In this document: piece by piece, positions 1 through 8,017 of the stretch
Position numbering within the stretch: the stretch's first letter is position 1
Layout: each line of letters begins with the position of its first letter
From: Gemmatimonadota bacterium
GTDB lineage: Bacteria > Gemmatimonadota > Gemmatimonadetes > Longimicrobiales > Gaopeijiaceae
Assembly: GCA_021295815.1 (NCBI GenBank)
Contig: JAGWBQ010000002.1
Location: forward strand, 1 to 64,000
DNA: 64,000 nucleotides
Reading direction: 5' to 3'
Position numbers and translations under genes: made by a program
The notes under the pieces: generated by a model
What the model was told of the DNA's origin: nothing
Databases searched by the model: none
The model's input: the letters and a program-made list of their open reading frames with translations, nothing else

Positions 1-1
1 G

Positions 2-1222
2 GCGGCTTCGGCGCTGACTTCGTCGCCCGCGGTCCATGTTCCAGCCTCGCCGGCGCAGGAGGTGGTCGATCTTCCGGATGAAGACCGCCTCCTGGCTTTC
101 GAGACCGAGGAGCTCTTCTCCGTCGGCGGATTCGAGGCCACCGGCTGGGACGCTTTCGGAGACGTGGAAGGGGTGGCATTCGACGATTCCGGTCACCTGT
201 ACATCTTCGACGGTCAGGTGGCACGGATGTTCGTGCTCGACCGAGACGGCAGGCTGGTCCGGGATTTCGGTAGGCAGGGGGAAGGGCCCGGCGAGCTTCG
301 CGGACCGTGGGACTTCGCCGTCACGCCTGACGGACGCACTATCATCCACGATGCGGCTGATGGCGCGTTCGTGATCTTCGCTCCCGACGGGTTATTCGAA
401 CGACAGGTTTCCACGAGTGGTGGCTTCGAAGCCCTCGCCGCCGGCGGCAGTTTCAGTTTTTCGGGGGTATCAGTGGGTCGGTTTCGCGCCCTTGGGGAGG
501 GCGACGAGGTCGTTGCGTTCTCGGGTCGAAAGGTGACCCGCTGGAACGTCTCCGGTCAAGATGCCGAGAGCGCGGTCGTGCTCGAGGGCTGGGAGCCGCC
601 GCCGGCGCCAAGGCGCGAAGTTCCCCAGGGCCAGTTGTCGGAAGGGGTCAGCGTGAACTTACAGGTCGAGAGAGCGTTCACGCCGGGCATGTATGCCACT
701 TCGTTCGCGGACGGCCGCATCGCCTATTCCGACTCATCCGACTACGAGATCCGGTTGGCAGGGCCCGACGGGGAGATCTTTCGCGTTTTCCGTCGGGCCA
801 TAGCGTCCGAGACCGTCACGGAGGAGGTGATGGCCAACGAACGGGAAAGGAGAGAGCGACCAGAACGAGCACCGAAAAGCAGCTTTTCGATTGTGATGAA
901 CGGGGTGGACGTTGGTGGATTGATGCAGCAGTGGGAAGCGGATCCCAAAAACCTCGTCTTCTGGCCGGAGGTCCCGGTGTTGAGGGGCATCCGATCGAGC
1001 TGGGAAGGACTGCTCTGGATCCGCCGCAGGGGTGATAAACCTCACGAAATCGACGGACCCATCGACATCGTCCACCTTGCCGACGGCTACGTCGGCACTC
1101 TCGAAGGGGGCACCCCGTTGCCCGACGCGTTCGGACCGGACGGCATCGTCGCCTACATCGAGATGGACGAGTACGACGCACAGCGAGTGGTGGTAAGGAG
1201 GCTGCCGGAGGCGGTGCGCTGA
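2..1222 (+). CDS. Secreted 6-bladed beta-propeller (NHL-like) protein, 5' partial
   Basis: The frame is open to the left edge of the window, so the true start lies outside. The first residues seen read like the end of an export signal, with a likely cleavage before a Gln at 56-58 (ASPA then QEVV). The body has repeated blades of the type GVAFDDSGHLYIFD and a GRQGEGPGEL turn, the pattern of 6-bladed beta-propeller proteins common in Gemmatimonadota-type genomes. No catalytic motif is visible. Such propellers usually act outside the cytoplasm in binding or as scaffolds, but the ligand cannot be read from the sequence. An internal GTG at 62 is in frame but would begin after the presumed signal peptide, so it is not favoured. 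The following scpA is on the same strand after 85 bp and is probably not functionally linked. Confidence 0.75.
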   Translation, partial: AASALTSSPAVHVPASPAQEVVDLPDEDRLLAFETEELFSVGGFEATGWDAFGDVEGVAFDDSGHLYIFDGQVARMFVLDRDGRLVRDFGRQGEGPGELRGPWDFAVTPDGRTIIHDAADGAFVIFAPDGLFERQVSTSGGFEALAAGGSFSFSGVSVGRFRALGEGDEVVAFSGRKVTRWNVSGQDAESAVVLEGWEPPPAPRREVPQGQLSEGVSVNLQVERAFTPGMYATSFADGRIAYSDSSDYEIRLAGPDGEIFRVFRRAIASETVTEEVMANERERRERPERAPKSSFSIVMNGVDVGGLMQQWEADPKNLVFWPEVPVLRGIRSSWEGLLWIRRRGDKPHEIDGPIDIVHLADGYVGTLEGGTPLPDAFGPDGIVAYIEMDEYDAQRVVVRRLPEAVR

Positions 1223-1287
1223 CTCCGACTCCCGGTTCGGGCGCCTGACCGCACCTCGCTTCCGCCGACACCGTTCGCATGCTCACC

Positions 1288-1306
1288 CGGATCGTGAAAA
1301 GATCCG
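1288..1306 (+). other. Perfect inverted repeat abutting the scpA start
   Basis: CGGATC, a 7-nt A-rich loop (GTGAAAA), then GATCCG, ending one base before the first scpA ATG. It lacks a T-run, so it is not a convincing terminator. It could cover the translation start or be chance. Confidence 0.35.
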
Positions 1307-1307
1307 C

Positions 1308-2099
1308 ATGATGCCGAACATGGCCGCGAATTCCATGGAACCGGAACGCATTGGCGGCGGTGGAGCTCCCTCCAACGCACTCGTTGTCGAACTCGACGCC
1401 TACCATGGACCTCTGGGCCTCCTGCTCCATCTGATCCGATCCCAGGATCTGGACATTTTCGACATCCCGGTCGCGGGGATCACCGCCCAGTTCCTCGAGG
1501 TCGTCCACGGAAGCGGTGCGCTGCAGCTCGACGAGGCTGGCGAGTTCATGGAGACCGCCGCCATGCTCCTCCGCATCAAGTCGCAGATGTTGCTGCCCGA
1601 CCCCGACGAGACCGACTTCGAGGACCCGAGGGCGGAACTGGTTCGACGCCTCTTGGAGTACGAGCAGATGCGGGAGCTGGGACGCCGCCTCAGGAAGGCG
1701 GAGGAGGCTCGCAGGCTCCGTTACTCCAAGGGTTACGTTGAGGAACGTCCGACTCGAGAAAAACCGGAAGTCGAACTTCGGCTGAGCTGGAACGAGCTCA
1801 TGGAAGCCGCGCGCGATCTTGTCAGGCCGCCTCAACCTCCGCCGGTGCCGGCTCCGAGGGTGACGGTCGCCGAAAAAACCGCGTTGGTCGTCGAGCGGCT
1901 GCGGACGGCAAGACGCGTCGAGTTCCACTCCCTCATCGTGGATAGGGACGCCATGCAGGTCGCCGTCACCCTGCTGGCATGCCTGGAGCTTGTGAGGAAG
2001 CGAACGATCCGGCTGCGCCAGGTCCGCCAGTTTTCGCCGCTATGGCTCTACCGCGCCACGAGCGGTGGGCAGAGCGCAGACCCTGTGGAGGGAACGTGA
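1308..2099 (+). CDS. scpA: Segregation and condensation protein A
   Basis: ScpA is the kleisin of the SMC-ScpAB complex that compacts and separates newly replicated origins. The N-terminal part carries the family signature VELDAYHGPLGLLLHLI at about residues 28-44, followed by DLDIFDIPVAGIT, the region that binds the SMC neck. The C-terminal part ends in a winged-helix-like segment (VAVTLLACLELVRKR). At 263 residues it has the usual size. Several starts are possible (ATG at 1308, 1311, 1320, 1335). The first gives the longest protein but sits directly after a hairpin, and a start at 1335 would also keep the whole domain. The stop overlaps the GTG of scpB, so the two subunits are translationally coupled. 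Confidence 0.93.
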   Translation: MMPNMAANSMEPERIGGGGAPSNALVVELDAYHGPLGLLLHLIRSQDLDIFDIPVAGITAQFLEVVHGSGALQLDEAGEFMETAAMLLRIKSQMLLPDPDETDFEDPRAELVRRLLEYEQMRELGRRLRKAEEARRLRYSKGYVEERPTREKPEVELRLSWNELMEAARDLVRPPQPPPVPAPRVTVAEKTALVVERLRTARRVEFHSLIVDRDAMQVAVTLLACLELVRKRTIRLRQVRQFSPLWLYRATSGGQSADPVEGT

Positions 2100-2716
2100 G
2101 CCTGGATGTCTCCAGGATCGTCGAGGCGGTCCTCTTCGCCTCCGACGTGCCGCTCTCCGCCGACGAAATCGCGCGAGCCCATGAAGACCTGGACGAAGAG
2201 GCCGTAGACGGAGCGTTGGCGCAGCTCCAGATGGAGTACGCAATCGAGGGGAGGGCCTTCGCGATCGTGAACGCGGCCGGCGGACACCAGATTCTCACGC
2301 GACCGGAGTTCGCACCCTATCTCGAACGCGCGGCGAGCGTTCCGAAGGTGGCGAGGCTCTCGGCGCCCGCACTCGAAACTCTCGCGATCGTCGCCTACCG
2401 CCAACCCATCGGGCGGGTGGAGATCGAGCACGTTCGCGGCGTCGGTTCCTCCGGGGTGCTGCGCACGTTGTTGGATCGCGGGCTGATCGCTGTGACCGGA
2501 CGCGGTGAAGGGTTGGGAAGACCTCTGCTCTACGGGACCACCGACGGCTTCCTGGAGCACTTCGGCTTCACCGGCCTGGACGATCTGCCGCGGCCTGCCG
2601 ACCTTCCCGTCGTTCTCACCGACGAGAGCACGAACGCCGGCGACTCCGCCGAGGCCGATCAAGGCTCCACTGAAGCCGCCTCGGACTCCACCGCTCCCCA
2701 GACAGCCGAGGTGTGA
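2096..2716 (+). CDS. scpB: Segregation and condensation protein B
   Basis: ScpB is the dimeric winged-helix partner of ScpA in the condensin-like SMC complex. The start chosen is the GTG at 2096, which shares GTGA with the scpA stop and has GGAGG at 2087-2091 in front of it. A longer frame extends upstream but lies inside scpA and matches nothing. The sequence SRIVEAVLFASDVPLSADEIA opens the first winged helix, and LSAPALETLAIVAYRQPI near residue 95 is the hallmark of the second. The 206-residue protein has an acidic, Ser/Thr-rich tail (DESTNAGDSAEADQG), normal for the family. Its stop overlaps the next start (TGATG). Confidence 0.94.
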   Translation: MSLDVSRIVEAVLFASDVPLSADEIARAHEDLDEEAVDGALAQLQMEYAIEGRAFAIVNAAGGHQILTRPEFAPYLERAASVPKVARLSAPALETLAIVAYRQPIGRVEIEHVRGVGSSGVLRTLLDRGLIAVTGRGEGLGRPLLYGTTDGFLEHFGFTGLDDLPRPADLPVVLTDESTNAGDSAEADQGSTEAASDSTAPQTAEV

Positions 2717-3495
2717 TGTCGATCCGACTGCACAAATACGTCGCGAGCTGCGGTCGCGCCTCGCGCCGAGAAGCCGAGCGCCTGATGGCCGCCGGCAGGG
2801 TCGCGGTGAACGGCAAGCCGGTGAGCGAACCCGGCGCCCTCGTGGATCCGGAACGCGACCGAGTGACCGTGGACGGTGTAGCCGTCAGGGAGCGGCGCGT
2901 CCGCTGGATCGCGCTCAACAAGCCCAGAGGAGCGGATGTCACCCGGCACGACCCCCACTCGGAACTCTCGATCTATGACCTCTTGCCTCGGGAGCTCGCC
3001 CACCTGTTCTATGTCGGCAGGCTCGACCGTGAGAGCGAGGGGCTCCTTCTGATGACCAACGACGGCGCCAAGGCTCATGCCATCCAGCATCCTTCGGGGG
3101 CCGTCGATCGGGAGTACGAGGTGGAAGTCGCGGGAAGCGAGGTCCTTGCGAAAGTTTCCAGGCTCGCGAGGGGAGTCGCCCTCGAGGACGGGACGGCAAG
3201 ACCGGTCGATATCGGCGTGTCTTTCGGCTCGCGGGGAGAGGCGACTCTTCGCCTCGTGCTCAGGGAAGGGCGGAAGCGAGAGGTCCGCAGGATGATGGCC
3301 GCGGTCGGACTCGGGCTCAGGCGTCTCACGCGCACTCGTTTCGGTTCGGTCAGCCTCGGCTCCCTTCCCGCAGGCGAATGGCGCGACCTGACCGAGCGGG
3401 AAATGGACGGGCTCGCACAGGCGCCGAAGAACGTGGCTGGCGCCGCCACGCGAGACCGTCGCGGACTGCGGAAGCGACGTGGCCTCCAGGGGTGA
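2716..3495 (+). CDS. rluB: Pseudouridine synthase of the RsuA/RluB type
   Basis: This enzyme converts a uridine in rRNA to pseudouridine; RluB acts on the 23S peptidyl-transferase region. Residues 1-60 form an S4 RNA-binding domain (RLHKYVASCGRASRREAERL). The catalytic block is VGRLDRESEGLLLMTNDG with the nucleophile Asp at about residue 104, and GRKREVRRMMAAVG is the C-terminal family motif. The ATG at 2716 overlaps the scpB stop by one base; a GTG one codon earlier is also in frame. Position next to scpAB is very common in bacteria. RluB is preferred over RsuA because of the scpB linkage and the motif style, but the exact target uridine is not proven. Confidence 0.9.
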   Translation: MSIRLHKYVASCGRASRREAERLMAAGRVAVNGKPVSEPGALVDPERDRVTVDGVAVRERRVRWIALNKPRGADVTRHDPHSELSIYDLLPRELAHLFYVGRLDRESEGLLLMTNDGAKAHAIQHPSGAVDREYEVEVAGSEVLAKVSRLARGVALEDGTARPVDIGVSFGSRGEATLRLVLREGRKREVRRMMAAVGLGLRRLTRTRFGSVSLGSLPAGEWRDLTEREMDGLAQAPKNVAGAATRDRRGLRKRRGLQG

Positions 3496-3500
3496 AGGCC

Positions 3501-4148
3501 ATGAAGTCGGAGTTCTTCCCGAATCTCGTCGTGGTCGACCATCCTCTCGTCCGCGACAAGATGACCCGGCTTCGTTCAGCCGAATGCGGCGTCCGAGATT
3601 TCCGGGAGTTCGTTCGGGAGGCGACGGCGTTGGTGGCCTACGAGGCCCTGCGCGAAGTCGGCGAGGAGGCGGTGGCGGTAAGGACTCCCCTCGAACTCTC
3701 GGTGGGCTCGCGGGTGCCCGCCCGCACGTTGGCATCGGTCGTCGTCCTCAGAGCCGGTCTGGGCATGATCGAGGCGGTCGAACGGCTCGTCCCCGGCATA
3801 GCCGTGGGCCATGTGGGCATGGAGCGGGACCACGAGACGCTCGAGGCCTCCGAGTACTGCTTCAAGGTCCCGCCGGGATTGGAATCTCGGCACGTGCTGG
3901 TGCTCGATCCGATGCTGGGGACCGGGGGAACCGCCACCGCGGTCGTCACGGGGCTCAAGAAGCGGGGCGCTCGCAGCCTGGCGTTCATATGTCTGGTCAC
4001 CTGCCCTGAGGGCGCTCTGGCCTTCCAGTCCGCGCACCCGGACGTGTCCGTTCATACGGCCTCGTTCGATCGCGAGCTGAGCCGGTCCGGCTACATCCTC
4101 CCCGGACTCGGTGACGCCGGCGACAGGCTCTTCGGAACGGAGGGCTGA
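3501..4148 (+). CDS. upp: Uracil phosphoribosyltransferase
   Basis: Salvage enzyme that joins uracil and PRPP to give UMP. The PRPP loop DPMLGTGGTA is at residues 136-145, GLGMIEAVERLVPGIAVGH forms the conserved middle part, and the C-terminus GYILPGLGDAGDRLFGT is the uracil-binding segment typical of Upp. The 215-residue length from ATG 3501 is normal. An in-frame GTG at 3492 overlaps the rluB stop as GTGA and would add three residues; both starts are plausible. The gene sits in the same co-directional run as the condensin genes and the K+ transporter, without obvious pathway logic. Confidence 0.94.
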   Translation: MKSEFFPNLVVVDHPLVRDKMTRLRSAECGVRDFREFVREATALVAYEALREVGEEAVAVRTPLELSVGSRVPARTLASVVVLRAGLGMIEAVERLVPGIAVGHVGMERDHETLEASEYCFKVPPGLESRHVLVLDPMLGTGGTATAVVTGLKKRGARSLAFICLVTCPEGALAFQSAHPDVSVHTASFDRELSRSGYILPGLGDAGDRLFGTEG

Positions 4149-4151
4149 ACC

Positions 4152-5504
4152 GTGAAGGTCCTGATCGTCGGCGCCGGCGCTGTCGGCTTCGATCTGGCGC
4201 GACGGCTTGCGGACGAGAGCCAGGACGTCGTCGTCGTCGACAACGAGCCTGAAAGGATCGAGTTCATATCGAACCAGCTCGACGTGCTCGCCATCGGAGG
4301 CAACGGCGCATCGATTCCCGTTCTCTCGCGGGCCGGAGTCCGGGACGCGGGGCTCATTCTCTCGGTCACGAGCCGCGACGAAGTCAATCTCATCGCCTCC
4401 ATGGCGGGCAAGCGCATGGGCGCCAAACGGGCCATCGCGCGCATTTCCTCCCCGGAATACTACCAGAGCGGCAACGTGCTCTCCGGCGACGCTCTCGGTA
4501 TCGACCGGATGGTGAACCCTGAACGCGAGTGCGCTCGGGAGACCTACAACCTTCTCCGGAGCGAGATCGCCACCGAGGTCATTCCCATCGCCGACGGCCT
4601 CGTGTACCTGATCGGTCTTCGCCTCGACGCCGACGCTCCCGTGCTCGGTCGCTCGCTGAGCGTTCTGGGCGAGGAGCAGGCCGAAGCCGGCAAGCGCAGA
4701 TACTCGGCGGTCGCGGTGATGCGCGGGGACCGGACGATCATCCCGCGTGGAGACACCGTTCTGGAGGCAGGCGACAAGACCTACCTGCTCTGTCCGCCCG
4801 ACGCCATCGCGGACATCGGACGTCTCGCCGGGAAGGAGCGCTCCCACCTGCAGCGGGTCATGATCGCGGGCGGCAGCGCGGAAGGGGAGCGGCTGGCTCG
4901 CATCCTCTGCGACAACGGCATTTCCTGCACTCTGGTGGAAAGAGACAAACCACGCTCGCACGAGATCGCCAAGGCGGTGCCCAAGGCTCTCGTGATGCAT
5001 GCCGACGCCACCCACCTGGAGCTCCTGGAAATGGAAGGCGTGTCGGGCGTCGACGGCTTCGTGGCCGCTACCGGGAGCGACGAGACCAATCTGCTCGTCT
5101 CGCTGCTCGCGAAGAGCGCGGGAGCGCCCAAGGTCATCAGCCTGGTGCACGAGTTCGACAACTTGAGGCTCGTTCCCAAGGTCGGGATCGACGCCGCGGT
5201 GTCGCCGCGCATGTCCACGGTCAATGCCATCATGCGGTACGTCAGACGCGGGAAGGTCGCGACCCTTGCAGAGGTGATCGACGCCAGCGCGGAGGCGCTC
5301 GAGTACGTGATCGAACAGGAGACGCCGGTGGCGGGGCGTCCGCTCCGCGAAGACTATATGCCGGCGGGCGCCGTCGTGGGGGCCATTGTGAGAGACGGCA
5401 AGATGATCGTTCCTCATGGCGACGACGCGCCGCTTCCCGGTGACGAGGTGATCGTCTTCGCCCTGAGGAACGCCGTGCGCAAAGTCGCGAAACTCTTCAC
5501 GTAG
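4152..5504 (+). CDS. trkA: Trk system K+ uptake regulatory protein TrkA
   Basis: Cytoplasmic nucleotide-binding ring that gates the TrkH potassium channel. The protein has two tandem RCK modules: an N-terminal Rossmann fold with VLIVGAGAVGFDLARRL and acidic DNEPERIEF, then a second fold from about residue 235 (VMIAGGSAEGERLARIL). Each is followed by a TrkA-C type segment, such as APVLGRSLSVLG in the first half and TPVAGRPLREDYMPAG in the second. Length 450 is standard for the double-module form. It starts 3 bp after upp, and its TAG shares its last base with the GTG of trkH, so channel and gate are coupled. In other bacteria TrkA-C domains can bind c-di-AMP; a c-di-AMP phosphodiesterase gene is in this window at 30266. 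Confidence 0.95.
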   Translation: MKVLIVGAGAVGFDLARRLADESQDVVVVDNEPERIEFISNQLDVLAIGGNGASIPVLSRAGVRDAGLILSVTSRDEVNLIASMAGKRMGAKRAIARISSPEYYQSGNVLSGDALGIDRMVNPERECARETYNLLRSEIATEVIPIADGLVYLIGLRLDADAPVLGRSLSVLGEEQAEAGKRRYSAVAVMRGDRTIIPRGDTVLEAGDKTYLLCPPDAIADIGRLAGKERSHLQRVMIAGGSAEGERLARILCDNGISCTLVERDKPRSHEIAKAVPKALVMHADATHLELLEMEGVSGVDGFVAATGSDETNLLVSLLAKSAGAPKVISLVHEFDNLRLVPKVGIDAAVSPRMSTVNAIMRYVRRGKVATLAEVIDASAEALEYVIEQETPVAGRPLREDYMPAGAVVGAIVRDGKMIVPHGDDAPLPGDEVIVFALRNAVRKVAKLFT

Positions 5505-6952
5505 TGTCTCTCCGCAGAGTCGCCGCCGCCGTCGGCCTTCTCCAGCTCGCGGTGGGATTCGCCATGACGCTTGCCGCCGCAGTGGCGGCTCTCTACGGCG
5601 GGAAAGATGCCGGCGGGATCGCTCTGGCGGCGCTCGTAACCTTGGCGGCGGGCGCGGCGCTCAGCAGGGCGAACCGAGTCAAGGGCGGCCTCACGCACCG
5701 GGAGGGATATGCCGTCGTGGCGCTGGCGTGGGGTCTGGCGGCGCTTCTGGGCACTCTCCCCTATGTCCTGACGGGGACGCTTCCGCCTTTCCACGCCCTC
5801 TTCGAGTCCATGTCCGGCATCACTGCCACGGGCGCTACGGTGATCGGCGACGTCGAGTCCCTGCCCAAAGGTGTTCTCTTCTGGAGAGCGATCTCGCAGT
5901 GGTTGGGCGGCATGGGCATCATCGTGCTTCTGGTGGCGGTTCTGGGCCACCTGGGGGCTGGAAGCGTGCGCCTCTTCTCGGTGGAGGCCGCCGGCCCGAC
6001 CCCCGAGAGGATAAAACCCCGGATCACCCAGACCGCAAAGCTGCTCTGGCTGGTCTATCTGGGTCTTACCGCAAGCCACTTCCTTCTTCTTCTCGCCGGA
6101 GGGCTCAACGCGTTCGACGCCATCGCACACGCTTTCACCACGGTCGCGACCGGTGGCTTCAGCACCAACAACCTCTCGGTCGGCGGATTCGGATCGGCGT
6201 ACGTCGAATGGGTGACCACCTTCTTCATGTTCTGCGGCGGAGTCAATCTCGCCCTCCACTTCCGGGCCGCCACCGGAAAGCCGGTCTATCTGAAGAGCAG
6301 CGAGTGGCGCGTCTTCACCGTGCTGGCCGTGGGAACGGGACTCCTGATCGCGGCGCTTCGGATTGGTGGGGGAGCGGAGACGGGCGAGGCCGTCCGGCAG
6401 AGTCTCTTCCAGTCGGTGGCGATAATCACCACCACGGGCTACGCCGCCGGCGACTACGAGACCTGGGGCGCGGGCGCGCAGATGCTGCTCTTCATGCTCT
6501 TCCTCGTCGGCGGCATGGTCGGATCGACTTCCGGGGGCGTCAAGGTACAGCGGGTAATGGTGCTGGCCAAGCACGCCGGCAACCAGCTCCGTCGTCTTCT
6601 GCACCCGAAAGCCGTCCTCTTCCCCCGAATCGACAACAAGCCGGTGAACGAGGACATCCTCGCCGCCGTCACGGGCTTCATCGTTCTCTTCGGGGCGATT
6701 CTCCTGCTTGGAGCGGTCGCCCTGGCGACGATGGGGATCGATCCGCTGACGGCCATCGCGGCGAGCGCTGCCACCGTGGGGAACGTCGGTCCGGGGTTCG
6801 GAGAGGTGGGCGCCGTGGACAACTACGGCTGGATGCCCGCTCCGGCCCTCGCGCTGCTCTCCTTCCTCATGCTGGTGGGCAGGCTCGAGGTCTTCACCGT
6901 TCTGCTCCTGTTCCACCCGGACATGTGGAAGGGTTTGCGGGTCCGGAGGTAG
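5504..6952 (+). CDS. trkH: Trk potassium uptake protein TrkH
   Basis: Inner-membrane K+ channel subunit. Four pore-loop repeats can be read: SMSGITATGATVIGD, TTVATGGFSTNN, ITTTGYAAGDY and ATVGNVGPGFG, each with the filter glycine expected in the TrkH/KtrB superfamily. About ten hydrophobic segments surround them, and the C-terminus ends at LEVFTVLLLFHPDMWK, the usual family ending. Length 482 is typical. The GTG start overlaps the trkA stop by one base. The gene ends in convergent orientation to add; a short stem (AGGGC/GCCCT, 6951-6965) at the junction could help end transcription. Confidence 0.95.
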   Translation: MSLRRVAAAVGLLQLAVGFAMTLAAAVAALYGGKDAGGIALAALVTLAAGAALSRANRVKGGLTHREGYAVVALAWGLAALLGTLPYVLTGTLPPFHALFESMSGITATGATVIGDVESLPKGVLFWRAISQWLGGMGIIVLLVAVLGHLGAGSVRLFSVEAAGPTPERIKPRITQTAKLLWLVYLGLTASHFLLLLAGGLNAFDAIAHAFTTVATGGFSTNNLSVGGFGSAYVEWVTTFFMFCGGVNLALHFRAATGKPVYLKSSEWRVFTVLAVGTGLLIAALRIGGGAETGEAVRQSLFQSVAIITTTGYAAGDYETWGAGAQMLLFMLFLVGGMVGSTSGGVKVQRVMVLAKHAGNQLRRLLHPKAVLFPRIDNKPVNEDILAAVTGFIVLFGAILLLGAVALATMGIDPLTAIAASAATVGNVGPGFGEVGAVDNYGWMPAPALALLSFLMLVGRLEVFTVLLLFHPDMWKGLRVRR

Positions 6953-6965
6953 GGCGGTCGGCCCT
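6951..6965. terminator. Weak candidate bidirectional terminator between trkH and add
   Basis: A perfect 5-bp stem AGGGC/GCCCT with loop GGTCG lies in the 36-bp gap between convergent genes and overlaps the trkH stop. There is no T-run on either side, so support is structural and positional only. Confidence 0.25.
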
Positions 6966-6988
6966 CCGCGAAGCGGTTGGCTCGGTCG

Positions 6989-7999
6989 TCAGTTCTCCCA
7001 GATTTCGCGGATCAGCCCCTCGCGTTCCGCGTCGGGCAGGAATGCCGCCTCGAAGCCGTTTCGGGCGATAGTGCGCAGGGCTCCCTTGTCGAGGCCCAGG
7101 TCGTCGCGGGCGTGGCGATACTCGTCGATGAGATTCACGCCCGACATCAGCCGGTTGTCGGTACAGATGCTCGTGCGCACGCCCTCCTCGTAGAAACGGC
7201 GCAGGGGATGCTCCGCGTGAGTGGCCGCGACCCGGGTCTGTACGTTCGAGGTCTGGCAAACTTCGATAGTGACGCCTAGATCGCGGACGCGGGCGAGAAG
7301 CTCCGGATCTTCGACCAGACGCGTGCCGTGTCCGATGCGCCGGGCGAAACCTTCTTCGATCGCCTGACGGATCGAGCTCGGTCCCCAGGCCTCACCGGCG
7401 TGGATCGTGATGGGTAGACCGGCTTCCCTCGCCAGTTTGAAGGCTTCGGCATGATCGCGAACCGGATAGCCCTTCTCGGGTCCGGCGATGTCGAAGCCGC
7501 AGGCCGCGCGTCCGCGACGGCCGACTGCGAGCTCGGCCATCTCCATCGAGTGCGACGCCGGAAGACTCCTCAAAGCGGCGACGATCCCCTGAGCCCGACA
7601 ACCGGTATCGGCCTCGCCTTGGCGCAGACCTTCCTCCACTGCCGAAACGACCTTCTCGACGTCGAGTTCACCCTTGGCATGGAGGTGCGGGCAGTAGCGA
7701 ATCTCGACGTAGCGCGCGTTGTCGGCCGCCGAATCCTCGACGATCTCTCTCGTGACGCGGACGATGGAGTCTCGATCCTGCATGATCGAGAGGGTGAGCG
7801 CGAAGCCCCTAAGGTACTCGTTGAGATCTCGAGCGTCTTCCACGCACATGAAGTCCGCGAGCTGGTCGGCGGTCTCGACCGGCAGCGCCACGTTGCGCTC
7901 GCGAGCGAGCTCGAGCATGGTGCCGGGGCGCAGACTGCCGTCCAGGTGGATGTGGAGTTCGGACTTGGGAATGGATCGAAGCACGGATGATCCGCTCAA
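6989..7999 (-). CDS. add: Adenosine deaminase
   Basis: Zinc hydrolase that converts adenosine to inosine. Metal and catalytic residues are in place: HIHLDGS (His16, His18), HAGEAWG (His200, Glu203), GHGTRL (His224) and CTDNRLMSG (Asp281, followed by Asn282). The second residue of the last motif is Asn where many enzymes have Asp; a TDNRLMS form is also known within the family. Length 336 is normal. It is the last gene of the minus-strand purine operon, 18 bp after purF, which links salvage of adenosine with de novo synthesis. An N6-methyl-AMP or adenine deaminase is less likely given the motif order. Confidence 0.9.
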   Translation of the reverse strand: MSGSSVLRSIPKSELHIHLDGSLRPGTMLELARERNVALPVETADQLADFMCVEDARDLNEYLRGFALTLSIMQDRDSIVRVTREIVEDSAADNARYVEIRYCPHLHAKGELDVEKVVSAVEEGLRQGEADTGCRAQGIVAALRSLPASHSMEMAELAVGRRGRAACGFDIAGPEKGYPVRDHAEAFKLAREAGLPITIHAGEAWGPSSIRQAIEEGFARRIGHGTRLVEDPELLARVRDLGVTIEVCQTSNVQTRVAATHAEHPLRRFYEEGVRTSICTDNRLMSGVNLIDEYRHARDDLGLDKGALRTIARNGFEAAFLPDAEREGLIREIWEN

Positions 8000-8017
8000 T
8001 TGCGGTGGGGGCGGACC

